45,291 nucleotides of DNA from a virus. The first letter of the stretch is position 1, and the number at the start of each line of letters is the position of its first letter. The stretch covers positions 1-45,291 of IMG/VR virus record IMGVR_UViG_3300009147_000004; one strand, given 5' to 3'. This document shows, piece by piece, positions 35,708 to 43,717 of the stretch. Under the pieces are notes generated by a model. It ran no database searches. It was not told the origin of the DNA and saw only the letters and a program-made list of their open reading frames with translations. The position numbers were made by a program, and so were the translations under genes.

Positions 35708-36958
35708 TTAAGGCTGGTAAACGACGGCCATATCCACAAATCGCGAGAGGTGGAGCTGAGCGGCGACGATCACGATATCTGTTGGCCCATCCCGGTGTCT
35801 CGCCACGATCAAATCCGCCTCCCCTGCTCGTGGTGACTCAACATCGTAGTAGTCGTCCCTATGAACGAAGATGACAACGTCAGCGTCATCATCCATTCCC
35901 TTGAGGTCTTCAAGTTCCGGCACCTTCGGATGGAACGTTCCTTTGTTATCCAACCCGTGTTGGACGCCACTAACTAGGACGACGGGGATTCGAAGCTCAA
36001 GCGCCAGCAACTTAAAGAACCGAGATATGTCACGCTCTGTTGGTCGGTTATTCGGGCTCTCGCCCTGTTCCATTAGCTGCTGCACGCTATCAACGATGAG
36101 CAGTTGAATGCCGTGCTCTCGCGACGCTTCACGAGCTTCCGTAGCAACAGTGTCCATGCTCGGCGCATAGTCGTCGTTGATGAATAAGGGTGCCTCATTG
36201 ATCTCGCCCATTCGTCGGGCCAGCTTCGTCCAATCATCGTCAGACAGACGAGCCGCACGAAGCACGTGTAGGGGGATACGCGCCTCAGCCGAAAAGATTC
36301 GTACGAGAATCTCATTCTTCGTTGCACGAGTAGAAATGAACAAAGTCGGTAGCGTTTGTCTAATGGCAGCATTACGGCCGATACCGAGCGCTAGCATCGA
36401 TTTTCCAATGGCCGGTCGGCCAGCAATGATGATTAACTGCCCTGGTTCAAGCCCATTCAACAGACGGTCCAAATCAACGTGTCCGGTCAAAATCGGTTCA
36501 GATGAGCCGACTCCAACTCGCTCCAACTTATCTACGAATCCAAGAAGCAAATCACCTAGTATCTCAGTCTTTGGGTCCCGGCTATCCCGCCCATGTGGGG
36601 CCGAGTCGATAACCAAATTGTCGGACGCTGGTGGCGTTCCATCCGTCGGTTTTGATATTTCCAGTTCTTGGGTAATTCCGCGTTTCGCGTCACGCGCGTC
36701 AATCCAAAGGTTTCGAAACTCCTCGACGTCGCCGCCTAGCTGCTCCACGACTAGCTCCAACTGACCCCAGGTGGGGAGCGTTGCGCAGCGCAAGACGTTG
36801 TGCACAGTCGTGTGGCTAATCGCACGACCGGTACGTCCCGAGATCACCCGCGTGCTGGGCTCCCCGTTGTGAACATGAAGGCGTTCGATCTTGTGCCTCA
36901 GCACTTCGAGCGCATCGTCTTCGGCCCGATGGGCCGGCATCGAGGAATCCTCTGTCAT
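35708..36958 (-). CDS. HTH-DnaB-like ATPase fusion protein
   Basis: 416 aa. Residues about 33-90 are an actinomycete-type HTH (VISGRTGRAISHTTVHNVLR, LPTWGQLELVVEQLGGDVEE). After a linker, residues 158-410 follow the DnaB C-terminal RecA fold: GHVDLDRLLNGLEPGQ, Walker A AGRPAIGKS (179-187), Walker B LLIVDSVQQL (287-296), LELRIPVVLVSG, DDADVVIFVHRDDYYD, and ARHRDGPTDIVIVAA. The DnaB N-terminal domain is missing. GC content and third-position bias are clearly lower than in neighbours, suggesting recent acquisition. It may regulate lysogeny, defend the host, or load on the origin. Confidence 0.82.
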   Translation of the reverse strand: MTEDSSMPAHRAEDDALEVLRHKIERLHVHNGEPSTRVISGRTGRAISHTTVHNVLRCATLPTWGQLELVVEQLGGDVEEFRNLWIDARDAKRGITQELEISKPTDGTPPASDNLVIDSAPHGRDSRDPKTEILGDLLLGFVDKLERVGVGSSEPILTGHVDLDRLLNGLEPGQLIIIAGRPAIGKSMLALGIGRNAAIRQTLPTLFISTRATKNEILVRIFSAEARIPLHVLRAARLSDDDWTKLARRMGEINEAPLFINDDYAPSMDTVATEAREASREHGIQLLIVDSVQQLMEQGESPNNRPTERDISRFFKLLALELRIPVVLVSGVQHGLDNKGTFHPKVPELEDLKGMDDDADVVIFVHRDDYYDVESPRAGEADLIVARHRDGPTDIVIVAAQLHLSRFVDMAVVYQP

Positions 36959-37143
36959 GTGAACTACAACTACCGATCTCTGTCAACCACTGTCAGGAAT
37001 CGTTTCCACCAGGTAACCAATCGTAGGGATCCGTCAACGCACGCCCAACACCCCGCATGATTATCGTAAGCGCCACGGACTAACAAGCCCCGTCAAGCGA
37101 GGCGCCCGCGTCCACCTCATCCCGCGGAAGGATCCGCTCCATC
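36959..37143. promoter_or_regulatory. Divergent intergenic region
   Basis: 185 bp. On the minus strand TTGGGC-N17-TACGAT and a separate TTGACA close to the HTH-ATPase start are possible promoter parts. Direct repeat TGTCAACCACTGTCA lies near 36978. It may hold the operator for the HTH-ATPase protein. Confidence 0.4.
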
Positions 37144-37278
37144 ATGCCTGGCCCCTGGCTTGCGTTGGTAACTCTCGTCGGAATCATGGTCCTGGCGGGT
37201 ATCTACCTCTGGTCGCGTGACCCTGCCCTGCGGGCTCGCGCGCTCTGCCTATTGAGGATGTTCATCCTCGGACGGTAG
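37144..37278 (+). CDS. Small single-pass membrane protein (YLWSRDP type)
   Basis: 44 aa, too short for ordinary gene calls. One membrane helix (WLALVTLVGIMVLAGIYLW) is followed by SRDPALRARALCLLRMFILG. Very similar short proteins (helix, then Y-L-W-x-R-D-P-x-x-R-x-R-A-x-x-LL) are common in Streptomyces and relatives. The TAG stop is at 37276-37278. RBS AAGGA is somewhat distant. A terminator-like hairpin follows 53 nt later. Confidence 0.6.
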   Translation: MPGPWLALVTLVGIMVLAGIYLWSRDPALRARALCLLRMFILGR

Positions 37279-37330
37279 CAATCATGCGCCCGCCGCGCGG
37301 GTGGCCATTTCAGGCCCTGCCGGACTGGGA

Positions 37331-37368
37331 GGGAGCGGCCGCAGTTAAGCCTCCCTGCGACCGCTCCC
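37331..37368. terminator. Bidirectional terminator-like hairpin
   Basis: GGGAGCGG-C-CGCAG pairs with CTGCG-A-CCGCTCCC, 13 bp with one mismatch and a 10-nt loop. It sits between the 44-aa gene (plus) and the 37461 gene (minus), which converge here. A second small hairpin GCCGCG-ACAT-CGCGGC is at 37397-37412. Confidence 0.65.
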
Positions 37369-37460
37369 TGATCGTCTACCGCCCTACCGCGCGCACGCCG
37401 CGACATCGCGGCAACCGCCGCGAGCAGGCCCCGCCACCGCCGTGAATTATCGCTCCTGGT

Positions 37461-37727
37461 TCAGTCGAGCTTCACACGCTCGGCCCATCTGATCGCTTCG
37501 ATGGCTGTGCCAGTAGGCCGGCTGTACTCCGCTCGATCACCGCGAACGACGGATGCTACGTACCGCGTCGAACGGGTCGGCTGTGTCATCGGTTGCACGC
37601 GCACGGTCAATGTCGTGTCGGGCGGAGCGTAGATCGCCGCGCGGCCGTCGATCCGCCAGTGCGGCCGGTCCTGGACCGCGCCGGCCAGCTCGTCGTCTAG
37701 CTCCATCGTACGACTGTACGCGATCAT
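37461..37727 (-). CDS. Unknown small protein
   Basis: 88 aa (or 81 aa from ATG 37706). DELAGAVQDRPHWRIDGRAA, then IYAPPDTTLTVRVQPMTQPT and GTAIEAIRWAERVKLD, a compact alpha/beta protein. GCAGG before ATG 37727 favours the longer form slightly. Not recognised. Confidence 0.5.
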   Translation of the reverse strand: MIAYSRTMELDDELAGAVQDRPHWRIDGRAAIYAPPDTTLTVRVQPMTQPTRSTRYVASVVRGDRAEYSRPTGTAIEAIRWAERVKLD

Positions 37728-37731
37728 GGCG

Positions 37732-37774
37732 TTGACCTGCGGGTTCGGGCAGAGTCGACTGATCCGCGTACCCT
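37732..37774 (+). promoter_or_regulatory. Possible promoter for the Ntn-hydrolase unit
   Basis: TTGACC (37732-37737), 17 nt, TCGACT (37755-37760) is one candidate. TACCCT at 37769-37774, ending 7 nt before ATG 37782, would give a leaderless transcript, consistent with the absence of an RBS. Confidence 0.4.
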
Positions 37775-37781
37775 ACCCGGC

Positions 37782-38024
37782 ATGGCTGTGGTCGAAGTCG
37801 AGCTGCTTGGTGGTCCAGCGGATGGGGCGATTCGCGATGTCGAGACCGGGACGGATGGTTGTCCGCCACCACTGCTGACCCTGCGCCAGAACGGCGCGTA
37901 CATCGGCGCCAGCACCGAGGCCGAGCCCGGCCGGGAGCACGTCTACGTGCGGGAGCCGAGCGGGTACGAGGTCGGTCCGGCTTGGACGTACCGGTATGCA
38001 CAAGGGACCGGAGCGCTGCAATGA
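37782..38024 (+). CDS. LLGGPADG-type small protein, partner of the Ntn hydrolase
   Basis: 80 aa, VVEVELLGGPADGAIRDVET, then LTLRQNGAYIGASTEAEPGR and GPAWTYRYAQGTG. A small beta-rich family often seen in actinophages, related to the 87-aa protein at 26908. No RBS is seen, and a -10-like TACCCT lies 7 nt upstream, so translation may be leaderless. Its stop overlaps the Ntn-hydrolase start (ATGA), so the two are translationally coupled. Confidence 0.6.
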   Translation: MAVVEVELLGGPADGAIRDVETGTDGCPPPLLTLRQNGAYIGASTEAEPGREHVYVREPSGYEVGPAWTYRYAQGTGALQ

Positions 38025-38893
38025 CGATGATCATTTGCGCAGTTGCGGTCGATCAGGTTGTTATGGTGTCCGACCGCAGGGCTACCAATCCAACTAAAAT
38101 CGGCTCCGAGATCGAGAATAAGGCGGTGGTTCTGAACAACCAGTGGGTTCTCGGCTATACCGGCTTAGTAGATATCGAAGGAACCCCAACTGATCGGTGG
38201 GTCGTTGAGGCTCTCGCTGGGGTGGCGCCGGAGGACTATTTCAGGACTCTTGCCGCCCGCGCAACGAACGCGCTTATGGGAGTCGATAGGAAGGACCGAC
38301 GCCAAGCTTTTCTCGTTGCGGGTTGGCTAACACCACCAGAAGGGGCACGTCCGATCGCCGTTGAGATCGCGAACTTCAACTACGACGACCAGGGTCGGCC
38401 AACGGCGGCCGGGGATCGGCTCACTATTAGGAAGCTCAACACGCCGCCGGAGGAGGTCTCAGTTTTTTCAGCCGGTCGCCGCCTCAGACGTGCGGAGAAA
38501 TCCAGCGTGGAGACAACCCTGCGGGAGATCAGTCGCACCTCCGCTCATCCTCTTGATATCGCAGCGGTTCTCGGCGATCGGATACGGGACCGGGCCAGGT
38601 CGGACAGGGGTGTGGGAAGTAATCTCATGGTGGTCAGCATTCCCAAGGTTGCGGTTGGTCGTCCTCTCAGTTGGGTGTCCCAGCGTGAGGCGTGGCGCCA
38701 AGAAATCTGCGCCGCCTATGTTGGCGTCGATGACGACTGTTTTCAATACATGCCCGCATTGGTGCTACCAGGCGTGGCCTTTTCCGACGCCTGGATGTCG
38801 TCCGACCCGACGAGTTATCCCCTGGGTCCGCTAGAGAGAAGGCCACTACCACTGCGCGACGGTGGCATACCTCCACGACCCGGTGGCGCATAG
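38021..38893 (+). CDS. Putative proteasome-type Ntn-hydrolase peptidase
   Basis: 290 aa from ATG 38021 (RBS GGAG). The second residue is Thr, so Met removal would expose an N-terminal Thr. Numbering that as 1: Thr1 (TMIICAVAVDQVVMVSDRRA), Asp17 in SDRR, Lys33 in ENKAVV and Gly47 in GYTG fall exactly at the proteasome/HslV positions. Further on, VFSAGRR could be the Ser129 region, and SDRGVGSNLMVVSI mimics the D166-x2-S169-G170 segment with Val replacing Ser. An insertion of about 30 residues near 105-135 and a long C-terminal tail are extra. No AAA unfoldase lies beside it. Lower-GC codon use than structural genes. Confidence 0.7.
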   Translation: MTMIICAVAVDQVVMVSDRRATNPTKIGSEIENKAVVLNNQWVLGYTGLVDIEGTPTDRWVVEALAGVAPEDYFRTLAARATNALMGVDRKDRRQAFLVAGWLTPPEGARPIAVEIANFNYDDQGRPTAAGDRLTIRKLNTPPEEVSVFSAGRRLRRAEKSSVETTLREISRTSAHPLDIAAVLGDRIRDRARSDRGVGSNLMVVSIPKVAVGRPLSWVSQREAWRQEICAAYVGVDDDCFQYMPALVLPGVAFSDAWMSSDPTSYPLGPLERRPLPLRDGGIPPRPGGA

Positions 38894-39023
38894 TCGAACG
38901 ACGACCAACCCAGCGGAGAGTCGTTACTGCCGAGCATGAATGCCCCCTAGAGGTTCAGCTCCCAGACATGCCGAGAATGCCCCGGCGCAGGCGGAGGCTG
39001 CCTGGCCGGGGCGGGTGGGGTGG

Positions 39024-39593
39024 TCAGGTCCACGATCCCCAGCAGTGCAGGATCGTCAAGTGGGCCTGGTAGGCGGCGGCGACGTTGAGCGCGAGCGGGG
39101 CTCCAGACGACTGCCACACGCGGAGGTCGATGGTGTCGGCCGGGTTGAGGAAGACGATCCGGGCAGGCGTGTTGTGCACGATGGGGTGGACCTGGCTGGC
39201 CAGCGGCGCCGGGCTTCCGGACTGGCCGATCGAGTTGCCGGCGTGGAAGATGCCGGCGATGCGCTCGCCGGGCTCGCCGCCCACGGTGGCCCAGCTCGCT
39301 CCGCCGGCCACGAGGTAGTACCCGGCTGGCCGGGGTGAGCCCAGGGTGTTGACCTCCACGGTGTCCATCGGGATCGGCGTCCAGGCGCTGTTGGCAGTGC
39401 TCAGCGCCGCGACGCGTCGGGCGAAGTACACGTGTCGGTTGTTCCATCGGGTCCGTTGGGCGGTGATCTCGGTCTCGATGGCCTGAAGGCTGGCCTCCAC
39501 CGCCAGGGCGAGCTGTTCGAGGTTGTGCGACATGTCGGCCGGGTCGCCGCGCACCGGGTACGGCCAGGCGAAGTTGGGCGTGGTCGCGGTCAT
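39024..39593 (-). CDS. Tail-fibre/minor tail protein, copy 3
   Basis: 189 aa. It opens MTATTPNFAWPYP, then a helix (LEQLALAVEASLQAIETEIT), then a jelly-roll-like domain (GYYLVAGGASWATVGGEPGE, then PADTIDLRVWQSSGAPL) ending with strand AAYQAHLTILHCW. It is the last recognised gene of the late operon. Start overlaps the stop of copy 2 (ATGA). It is probably a trimeric receptor-binding tip. A further 28-codon frame (39033-38947) overlaps its end, without clear support. Confidence 0.75.
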   Translation of the reverse strand: MTATTPNFAWPYPVRGDPADMSHNLEQLALAVEASLQAIETEITAQRTRWNNRHVYFARRVAALSTANSAWTPIPMDTVEVNTLGSPRPAGYYLVAGGASWATVGGEPGERIAGIFHAGNSIGQSGSPAPLASQVHPIVHNTPARIVFLNPADTIDLRVWQSSGAPLALNVAAAYQAHLTILHCWGSWT

Positions 39594-40162
39594 GGCCTTG
39601 GTCCGTAGATGTAGAGGGCGAGCAACCGGGGGCAGTTGTCCACTGCGGTGTCGCTGCTCAGCGCCACGCCCGAGTCCTGCCACCCGGCGATGTCGAGAGT
39701 GTCGGCGGGCACGAGGTAGATGCCGGTGTCCTGGTTGGGCACACGGATCGCAAACGTCCCGTTGGCCTTGGTGTTGTGGTTCGTGCACGGCAGGTTGAGC
39801 GTCGATGCGTTCTTCCGGTAGACGACCTGCCGGCCGCCGGTCGCATTGCCGCTGAAGGCCACCACGCCGGAGCACAGCCACCAGCCCTCGGGTTTGGCCG
39901 TCCACGGACCAGGGAGCTTGCTGTGCTCGGTGGTGTCCATCGTGATCGGCGTGGTGGCGTTGTGCGGCAGGCTCTGCACAGCACGCCGGGTCTGTTGCAG
40001 GAACCGCATGTCCCGACCCTGCGTGCTGGCCGCGACAGTGAAGTTCTGGAGCTGTTTGACAGTGGCGTCCATGGCCAGCGCCAGGTTCTTGACGACCGTG
40101 GAGCCGTCCGCCGCGTCGGTGTACTCCGGCCATGGCCAGGCGAACAAAGGGGTGACTCCCAT
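39590..40162 (-). CDS. Tail-fibre/minor tail protein, copy 2
   Basis: 190 aa. MGVTPLFAWPWPEYTD, helix (VVKNLALAMDATVKQLQNFT), then GWWLCSGVVAFSGNATGGRQ and YLVPADTLDIAGWQDSGVAL, with strand CPRLLALYIYG at the end. Same plan as copies 1 and 3. The sequence around its start is identical over 19 bases to that of the displaced copy at 8377, including the RBS AGGAGTGTCCAC. Confidence 0.78.
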   Translation of the reverse strand: MGVTPLFAWPWPEYTDAADGSTVVKNLALAMDATVKQLQNFTVAASTQGRDMRFLQQTRRAVQSLPHNATTPITMDTTEHSKLPGPWTAKPEGWWLCSGVVAFSGNATGGRQVVYRKNASTLNLPCTNHNTKANGTFAIRVPNQDTGIYLVPADTLDIAGWQDSGVALSSDTAVDNCPRLLALYIYGPRP

Positions 40163-40172
40163 GTGGACACTC

Positions 40173-40754
40173 CTAGGGCGGAAAGCCTGACGGCAGTGGG
40201 CCGGCGACGTGGATGATCGTCAGGTGCGCCTGATCGGCGGTCGGCGCGGAACGGATCTGGAGCGGTCCGCCGCTGTTCTGGAACACGCTGACGGTCACCG
40301 TGTCGGACGGGATGAGGGTGACCAGCAGCATCCGGCCCTTGCACATCGTGATGTAGGAGGCGGTGGCAAGTGGTGGCGGATCACTGGCCCCGCATGGGTG
40401 GGCGACGCCGTTGATGCGCAACGTGGATGCCCGGAAGCCTGCCGCGTTGGGGTCGAAGCCGACTCCCCAGGTGACCAGGTACCAGGCGGTCGGCCGTACC
40501 GGGCCGAGCGTGTTGACATCGGTGGTGTCGAACGGAACCACTGTGTCGACCGCGTTGTTGACGCTGAACACGGCGTTGCGCCGCTGTTTGAGCATCGGCC
40601 GGTTGAGCATCAGGTACTCGACATCTTCGGCGTTGGTCCAGATCCGGGCGACCTCGGTCTCCACCGCGCGAGCCAGGGTCTCCAGGGCGAACGGGCCGTC
40701 CGCGGCGTCGGGTGGCTCGGGGAAGGGGAAGCCGTAGACCGGTGTCGTGCCCAT
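40173..40754 (-). CDS. Tail-fibre/minor tail protein, copy 1
   Basis: 193 aa. MGTTPVYGFPFPEPPDAADG, helix (ALETLARAVETEVARIWTNA), then VRPTAWYLVTWGVGFDPNAA and LIPSDTVTVSVFQNSGGPL, ending ADQAHLTIIHVAGPLPS. It is the first of three consecutive paralogues. RBS GAGGTGAGCC. Like the others it should form a trimer through the helix and expose a C-terminal binding domain. Confidence 0.78.
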   Translation of the reverse strand: MGTTPVYGFPFPEPPDAADGPFALETLARAVETEVARIWTNAEDVEYLMLNRPMLKQRRNAVFSVNNAVDTVVPFDTTDVNTLGPVRPTAWYLVTWGVGFDPNAAGFRASTLRINGVAHPCGASDPPPLATASYITMCKGRMLLVTLIPSDTVTVSVFQNSGGPLQIRSAPTADQAHLTIIHVAGPLPSGFPP

Positions 40755-40771
40755 GGCTCACCTCCTCGATC

Positions 40772-41395
40772 TCACTGGCCGGCGCCGAGGAGGACGACAC
40801 TCAGCTCGAATCCAGCTAGCAGGTTTCCGGTGAAGGCGTTCATGATCGCCGTCACCGTGTAGGTGTAGGTGCCGGCCACCAGGCCACGCCGGATGCGCGA
40901 GGCGTAGAAGGGGTAGCTCGGCCACGCCGCGATGGTGGTGAAGGTGAACACGCGGGTGGCCAGCGCGACGCCGTTCTCGCGCAGGTTCACGGTGAGCTGG
41001 CGGTTGTCACCGTTGGAGTTGCCCAGCCCGTTCATCTCGACCTTGATCACGTCGCCTGGCAGGAAGTCCCAGGCAACGCTCAGGACCGTCCCTTCGGACG
41101 TGCCAACGCCAGCGTTCGCACCGAGGGTCTGGTGGTTCTCGATGTTGCGCGGGCCGACGCCGAGCATGGGGACGGCGCCGATGGCCAACCAGGCGCCGGC
41201 TTGGAGGACGACGATCACCTGGTCCCCCACGACGGGGCTGTACCCCTTGGCCCGTGCAGCGGCCACCAGGGTGCCGTCCACGTTGACCGTGACGGTGGTC
41301 GCGGTAAAGCTCATACACGGGGCCAGCCGCATGACGAGCGTGGTGTTACGTCCGGAGACTTGGCTGGATTCGGCGATGGCGTCGATGAGCCTCAC
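40772..41395 (-). CDS. Minor tail protein with small barrel N terminus
   Basis: 207 aa. The N-terminal 85 residues contain GYSPVVGDQVIVVLQAGAWL and AIGAVPML, the G-D-x-V...W-L-x-IG pattern of OB-like domains in tail spikes and baseplate hubs. The C-terminal part (TVNLRENGVALATRVFTFTT, GLVAGTYTYTVTAIMNAFTG) is an all-beta sandwich. It connects the hub (upstream) with the fibres (downstream). Start overlaps the stop of the DUF5047 gene. Confidence 0.72.
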   Translation of the reverse strand: MRLIDAIAESSQVSGRNTTLVMRLAPCMSFTATTVTVNVDGTLVAAARAKGYSPVVGDQVIVVLQAGAWLAIGAVPMLGVGPRNIENHQTLGANAGVGTSEGTVLSVAWDFLPGDVIKVEMNGLGNSNGDNRQLTVNLRENGVALATRVFTFTTIAAWPSYPFYASRIRRGLVAGTYTYTVTAIMNAFTGNLLAGFELSVVLLGAGQ

Positions 41396-42882
41396 GTCGC
41401 CTCCTCTTCAACCTCCACAATGGATCGGTTGGTGAGCGTCATGGCGCCCTCCGGGCCGAGCGGCAGGGTGTAGCTGTCCACGATGTGCTGCTCGTGGGTG
41501 AGGTCGGGCAGGATCAGCTCGATGAGGTCGCCGATCTGCATGCCCGGGTTGGGCACCGTCTCGACGATGCGTTGCCGGGACAGCCCGATCGCCTTGGCCA
41601 GGATCGCGTTGGCGGCGGCCTGGGCCTGAGCCACGGTGTAGATGAACGGAGAGCTGTAGAAGCGAGGTACGTTGCCGAACGGCCCGTTGTACCGAGTGGG
41701 TGAGGCCGGGTTGTTGTCGTAGGCCACCGCGCGCACGCTGGGTTGGTCGGTCGGCTCGCCGATCGCGATCACCGCGTTGTAGACGCTCTCGCGGTCCTGC
41801 GACGACACCTCGCGCACGATGGTGCCCTGTGGTCCGGTCTGGATCAGCCAGTCGGGCACGCCACCCAGCGCCGGCACCGGGCGGATGGTGAAGATCACGC
41901 CGGCCCCGACGGCGCCGCGCTCGTGGTACCACTCCGCGCCGATGGAGCGGGCGAGCTGATCCAGCGCCTCGCCGCGATCCCTCTCCCATACGCCGGTGTT
42001 GCCGCTGACCCGATCGGTGTACGCGAACTCGACGTTGACCACGGTCGTGGCGCCGACCGCCTCACGGATCAGGGCGATCATGGTGTCGGTGATGAGCTGG
42101 TTGAACGGCGGTGTGCGGGGTTGCTCGAATCGCGCGTCCTGCACCTGGGCGGCCAGGTCGCTGGCGCGGATGCGGACCGCCTCGCCAAATCCCTGCTCCA
42201 CCACGTCGATGCGGCCGGAGAAGACTTCGTAGGGCAGCTCCTGCCCGGACGGGATGACGATGTTTCGCCAGACGGTGATCTTTGACCCGTACGGCCAGAC
42301 CGGGGCGATATCGGGGGCGTCCACTGTGGAGTCCGGCGCCACGATCAGCTCGCAGGTTCGCCGTACCCGCCCCGAGCCGGACGCGGTGACCGAGCCGTCG
42401 ATGACGTTCAGCTCACGCGGATTGTCGACGCCGTAGTAGACGGTGGCCTTGGTGCTGATCCGGTGCGGGAGTCCGATGATGGTGCCCAGCGCGAACTCCG
42501 GCGTCACCGTGAAGGTGGAGATCGACAGCGGGGCCGACCACGCGGTCTCTGGCGGGCTTGGCGGCGGCTCCAGGCTGGCGTCGCTGAGTACCGAGTAGGT
42601 CGCGATCTGAGCGACCACCTCGCTGTAGTGGGACAGTTGCAGCGCCGTCACATCGGCGTACGAGGCCACCGTCTTGCCCCGTACGTCGTAGGTGTACTCG
42701 GTTCCCGAAGTCAAGCCGGCGTCGTGGTAGCTGACCGTGCGTCGGGGCAGCACGGCTACCATGTCGCCGTCGCGGCGCAGCTCGTAGACGGCCGCACCCG
42801 GCACATCGGTCCACCCGGTGGCGATGAAGTCGAATCCGACATCCACCCCGACCAGCTCGGGCGGCTCAGGCGGCGAAGTCAT
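41392..42882 (-). CDS. Tail hub/minor tail protein (FN3-like start, DUF5047-like core)
   Basis: 496 aa. Residues 1-75 are a fibronectin III-like repeat (ATGWTDVPGAAVYELRRDGD, then GLTSGTEYTYDVRGKTV). Residues about 140-260 hold RTCELIVAPDSTVDAPDIAP, IRASDLAAQVQDARFEQPRT, the DUF5047/Tal-like hub. The C-terminal part ends in QIGDLIELILPDLTHEQHIV. It should form the trimeric hub at the tail tip. Overlaps the upstream gene by 17 nt. Confidence 0.78.
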   Translation of the reverse strand: MTSPPEPPELVGVDVGFDFIATGWTDVPGAAVYELRRDGDMVAVLPRRTVSYHDAGLTSGTEYTYDVRGKTVASYADVTALQLSHYSEVVAQIATYSVLSDASLEPPPSPPETAWSAPLSISTFTVTPEFALGTIIGLPHRISTKATVYYGVDNPRELNVIDGSVTASGSGRVRRTCELIVAPDSTVDAPDIAPVWPYGSKITVWRNIVIPSGQELPYEVFSGRIDVVEQGFGEAVRIRASDLAAQVQDARFEQPRTPPFNQLITDTMIALIREAVGATTVVNVEFAYTDRVSGNTGVWERDRGEALDQLARSIGAEWYHERGAVGAGVIFTIRPVPALGGVPDWLIQTGPQGTIVREVSSQDRESVYNAVIAIGEPTDQPSVRAVAYDNNPASPTRYNGPFGNVPRFYSSPFIYTVAQAQAAANAILAKAIGLSRQRIVETVPNPGMQIGDLIELILPDLTHEQHIVDSYTLPLGPEGAMTLTNRSIVEVEEEAT

Positions 42883-43717
42883 GGAGCGGTAACCTCCCCG
42901 GGAACAGCCACCGACGCCGGCTCGCCCGGCCCAGCTCGCCGGTGGGCTGATTGAGGACTTCGGCCCAGGTGTTCAGGGCCTCGAAGAAGACCTGCCAGGT
43001 GGCGTAGGTGTTGTAGACATCGAGCCATCGGTAGCCTTCGGCGGCGACCGCCAGGCCGAACGGGCGATCGACGATCGTGAACGGGATGGTGAACCGCCGG
43101 TCCTGGACCATGTAGAGCGGGCTGATCCGTTCCTCGGTCACGTCGGCCGGGGCGATGTAGAGGTTGCCCAGGTTCGCGGCGCCGGGAGTTTGCAGCAGGA
43201 GCACCGCGCCGTCCGCGGTGACGTTGCGGATGGCCTGAGCCTCGTTGTAGGTCCGGGTAGTCAGGACGAGCGTGCCGGCGCCGGTGGACCGCACGTCGGT
43301 GACGGCGACGGGTGTGGCCCGCCCGATCACATCGAACAGGCCCATCCGCGCCGCGCGAGTCAGGACGTTGAGCGACTGGACAGAAGCCAGGCGACAGCTC
43401 AGCGTGGGTTTGCCCGGGTGAATCAGGAAGCTGAAACCGTTGCTGGGCACGGTGATGGTGTTGGACAGCGCGGTCTCCGCGCCCGCCGGGGTGACCTGCG
43501 TTGCGGTGTAGAAGATCGGTACGTCCAGCGGCGCCTCCATGTCGAAGGCCGTACGCAAGCCGCTGGTCAGGTCCAGGGCTTCACCGGAGCGGATGGTGAC
43601 CGGGAACTTGCCCGGGTCCTGGCGCTGCACGCGGACCTCGGTGACGGAGGCGGCGAACGCGATGTCCAGCGCCACGCCTTCGCCGCTGGGCAGCACCGTG
43701 GCGACGATCGTTCCCAT
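42866..43717 (-). CDS. Distal-tail-like minor tail protein
   Basis: 283 aa. Beta-rich N terminus with an FN3/Ig-like section (VPIFYTATQVTPAGAETALS), then LIHPGKPTLSCRLASVQSLN, and a C-terminal domain with EERISPLYMVQDRRFTIPFT and WLDVYNTYATWQVFFEALNT. Position directly after the tape measure and before the hub is that of Dit. The ATG overlaps the tape-measure stop by one base. Confidence 0.75.
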   Translation of the reverse strand: MGTIVATVLPSGEGVALDIAFAASVTEVRVQRQDPGKFPVTIRSGEALDLTSGLRTAFDMEAPLDVPIFYTATQVTPAGAETALSNTITVPSNGFSFLIHPGKPTLSCRLASVQSLNVLTRAARMGLFDVIGRATPVAVTDVRSTGAGTLVLTTRTYNEAQAIRNVTADGAVLLLQTPGAANLGNLYIAPADVTEERISPLYMVQDRRFTIPFTIVDRPFGLAVAAEGYRWLDVYNTYATWQVFFEALNTWAEVLNQPTGELGRASRRRWLFPGRLPLHDFAA

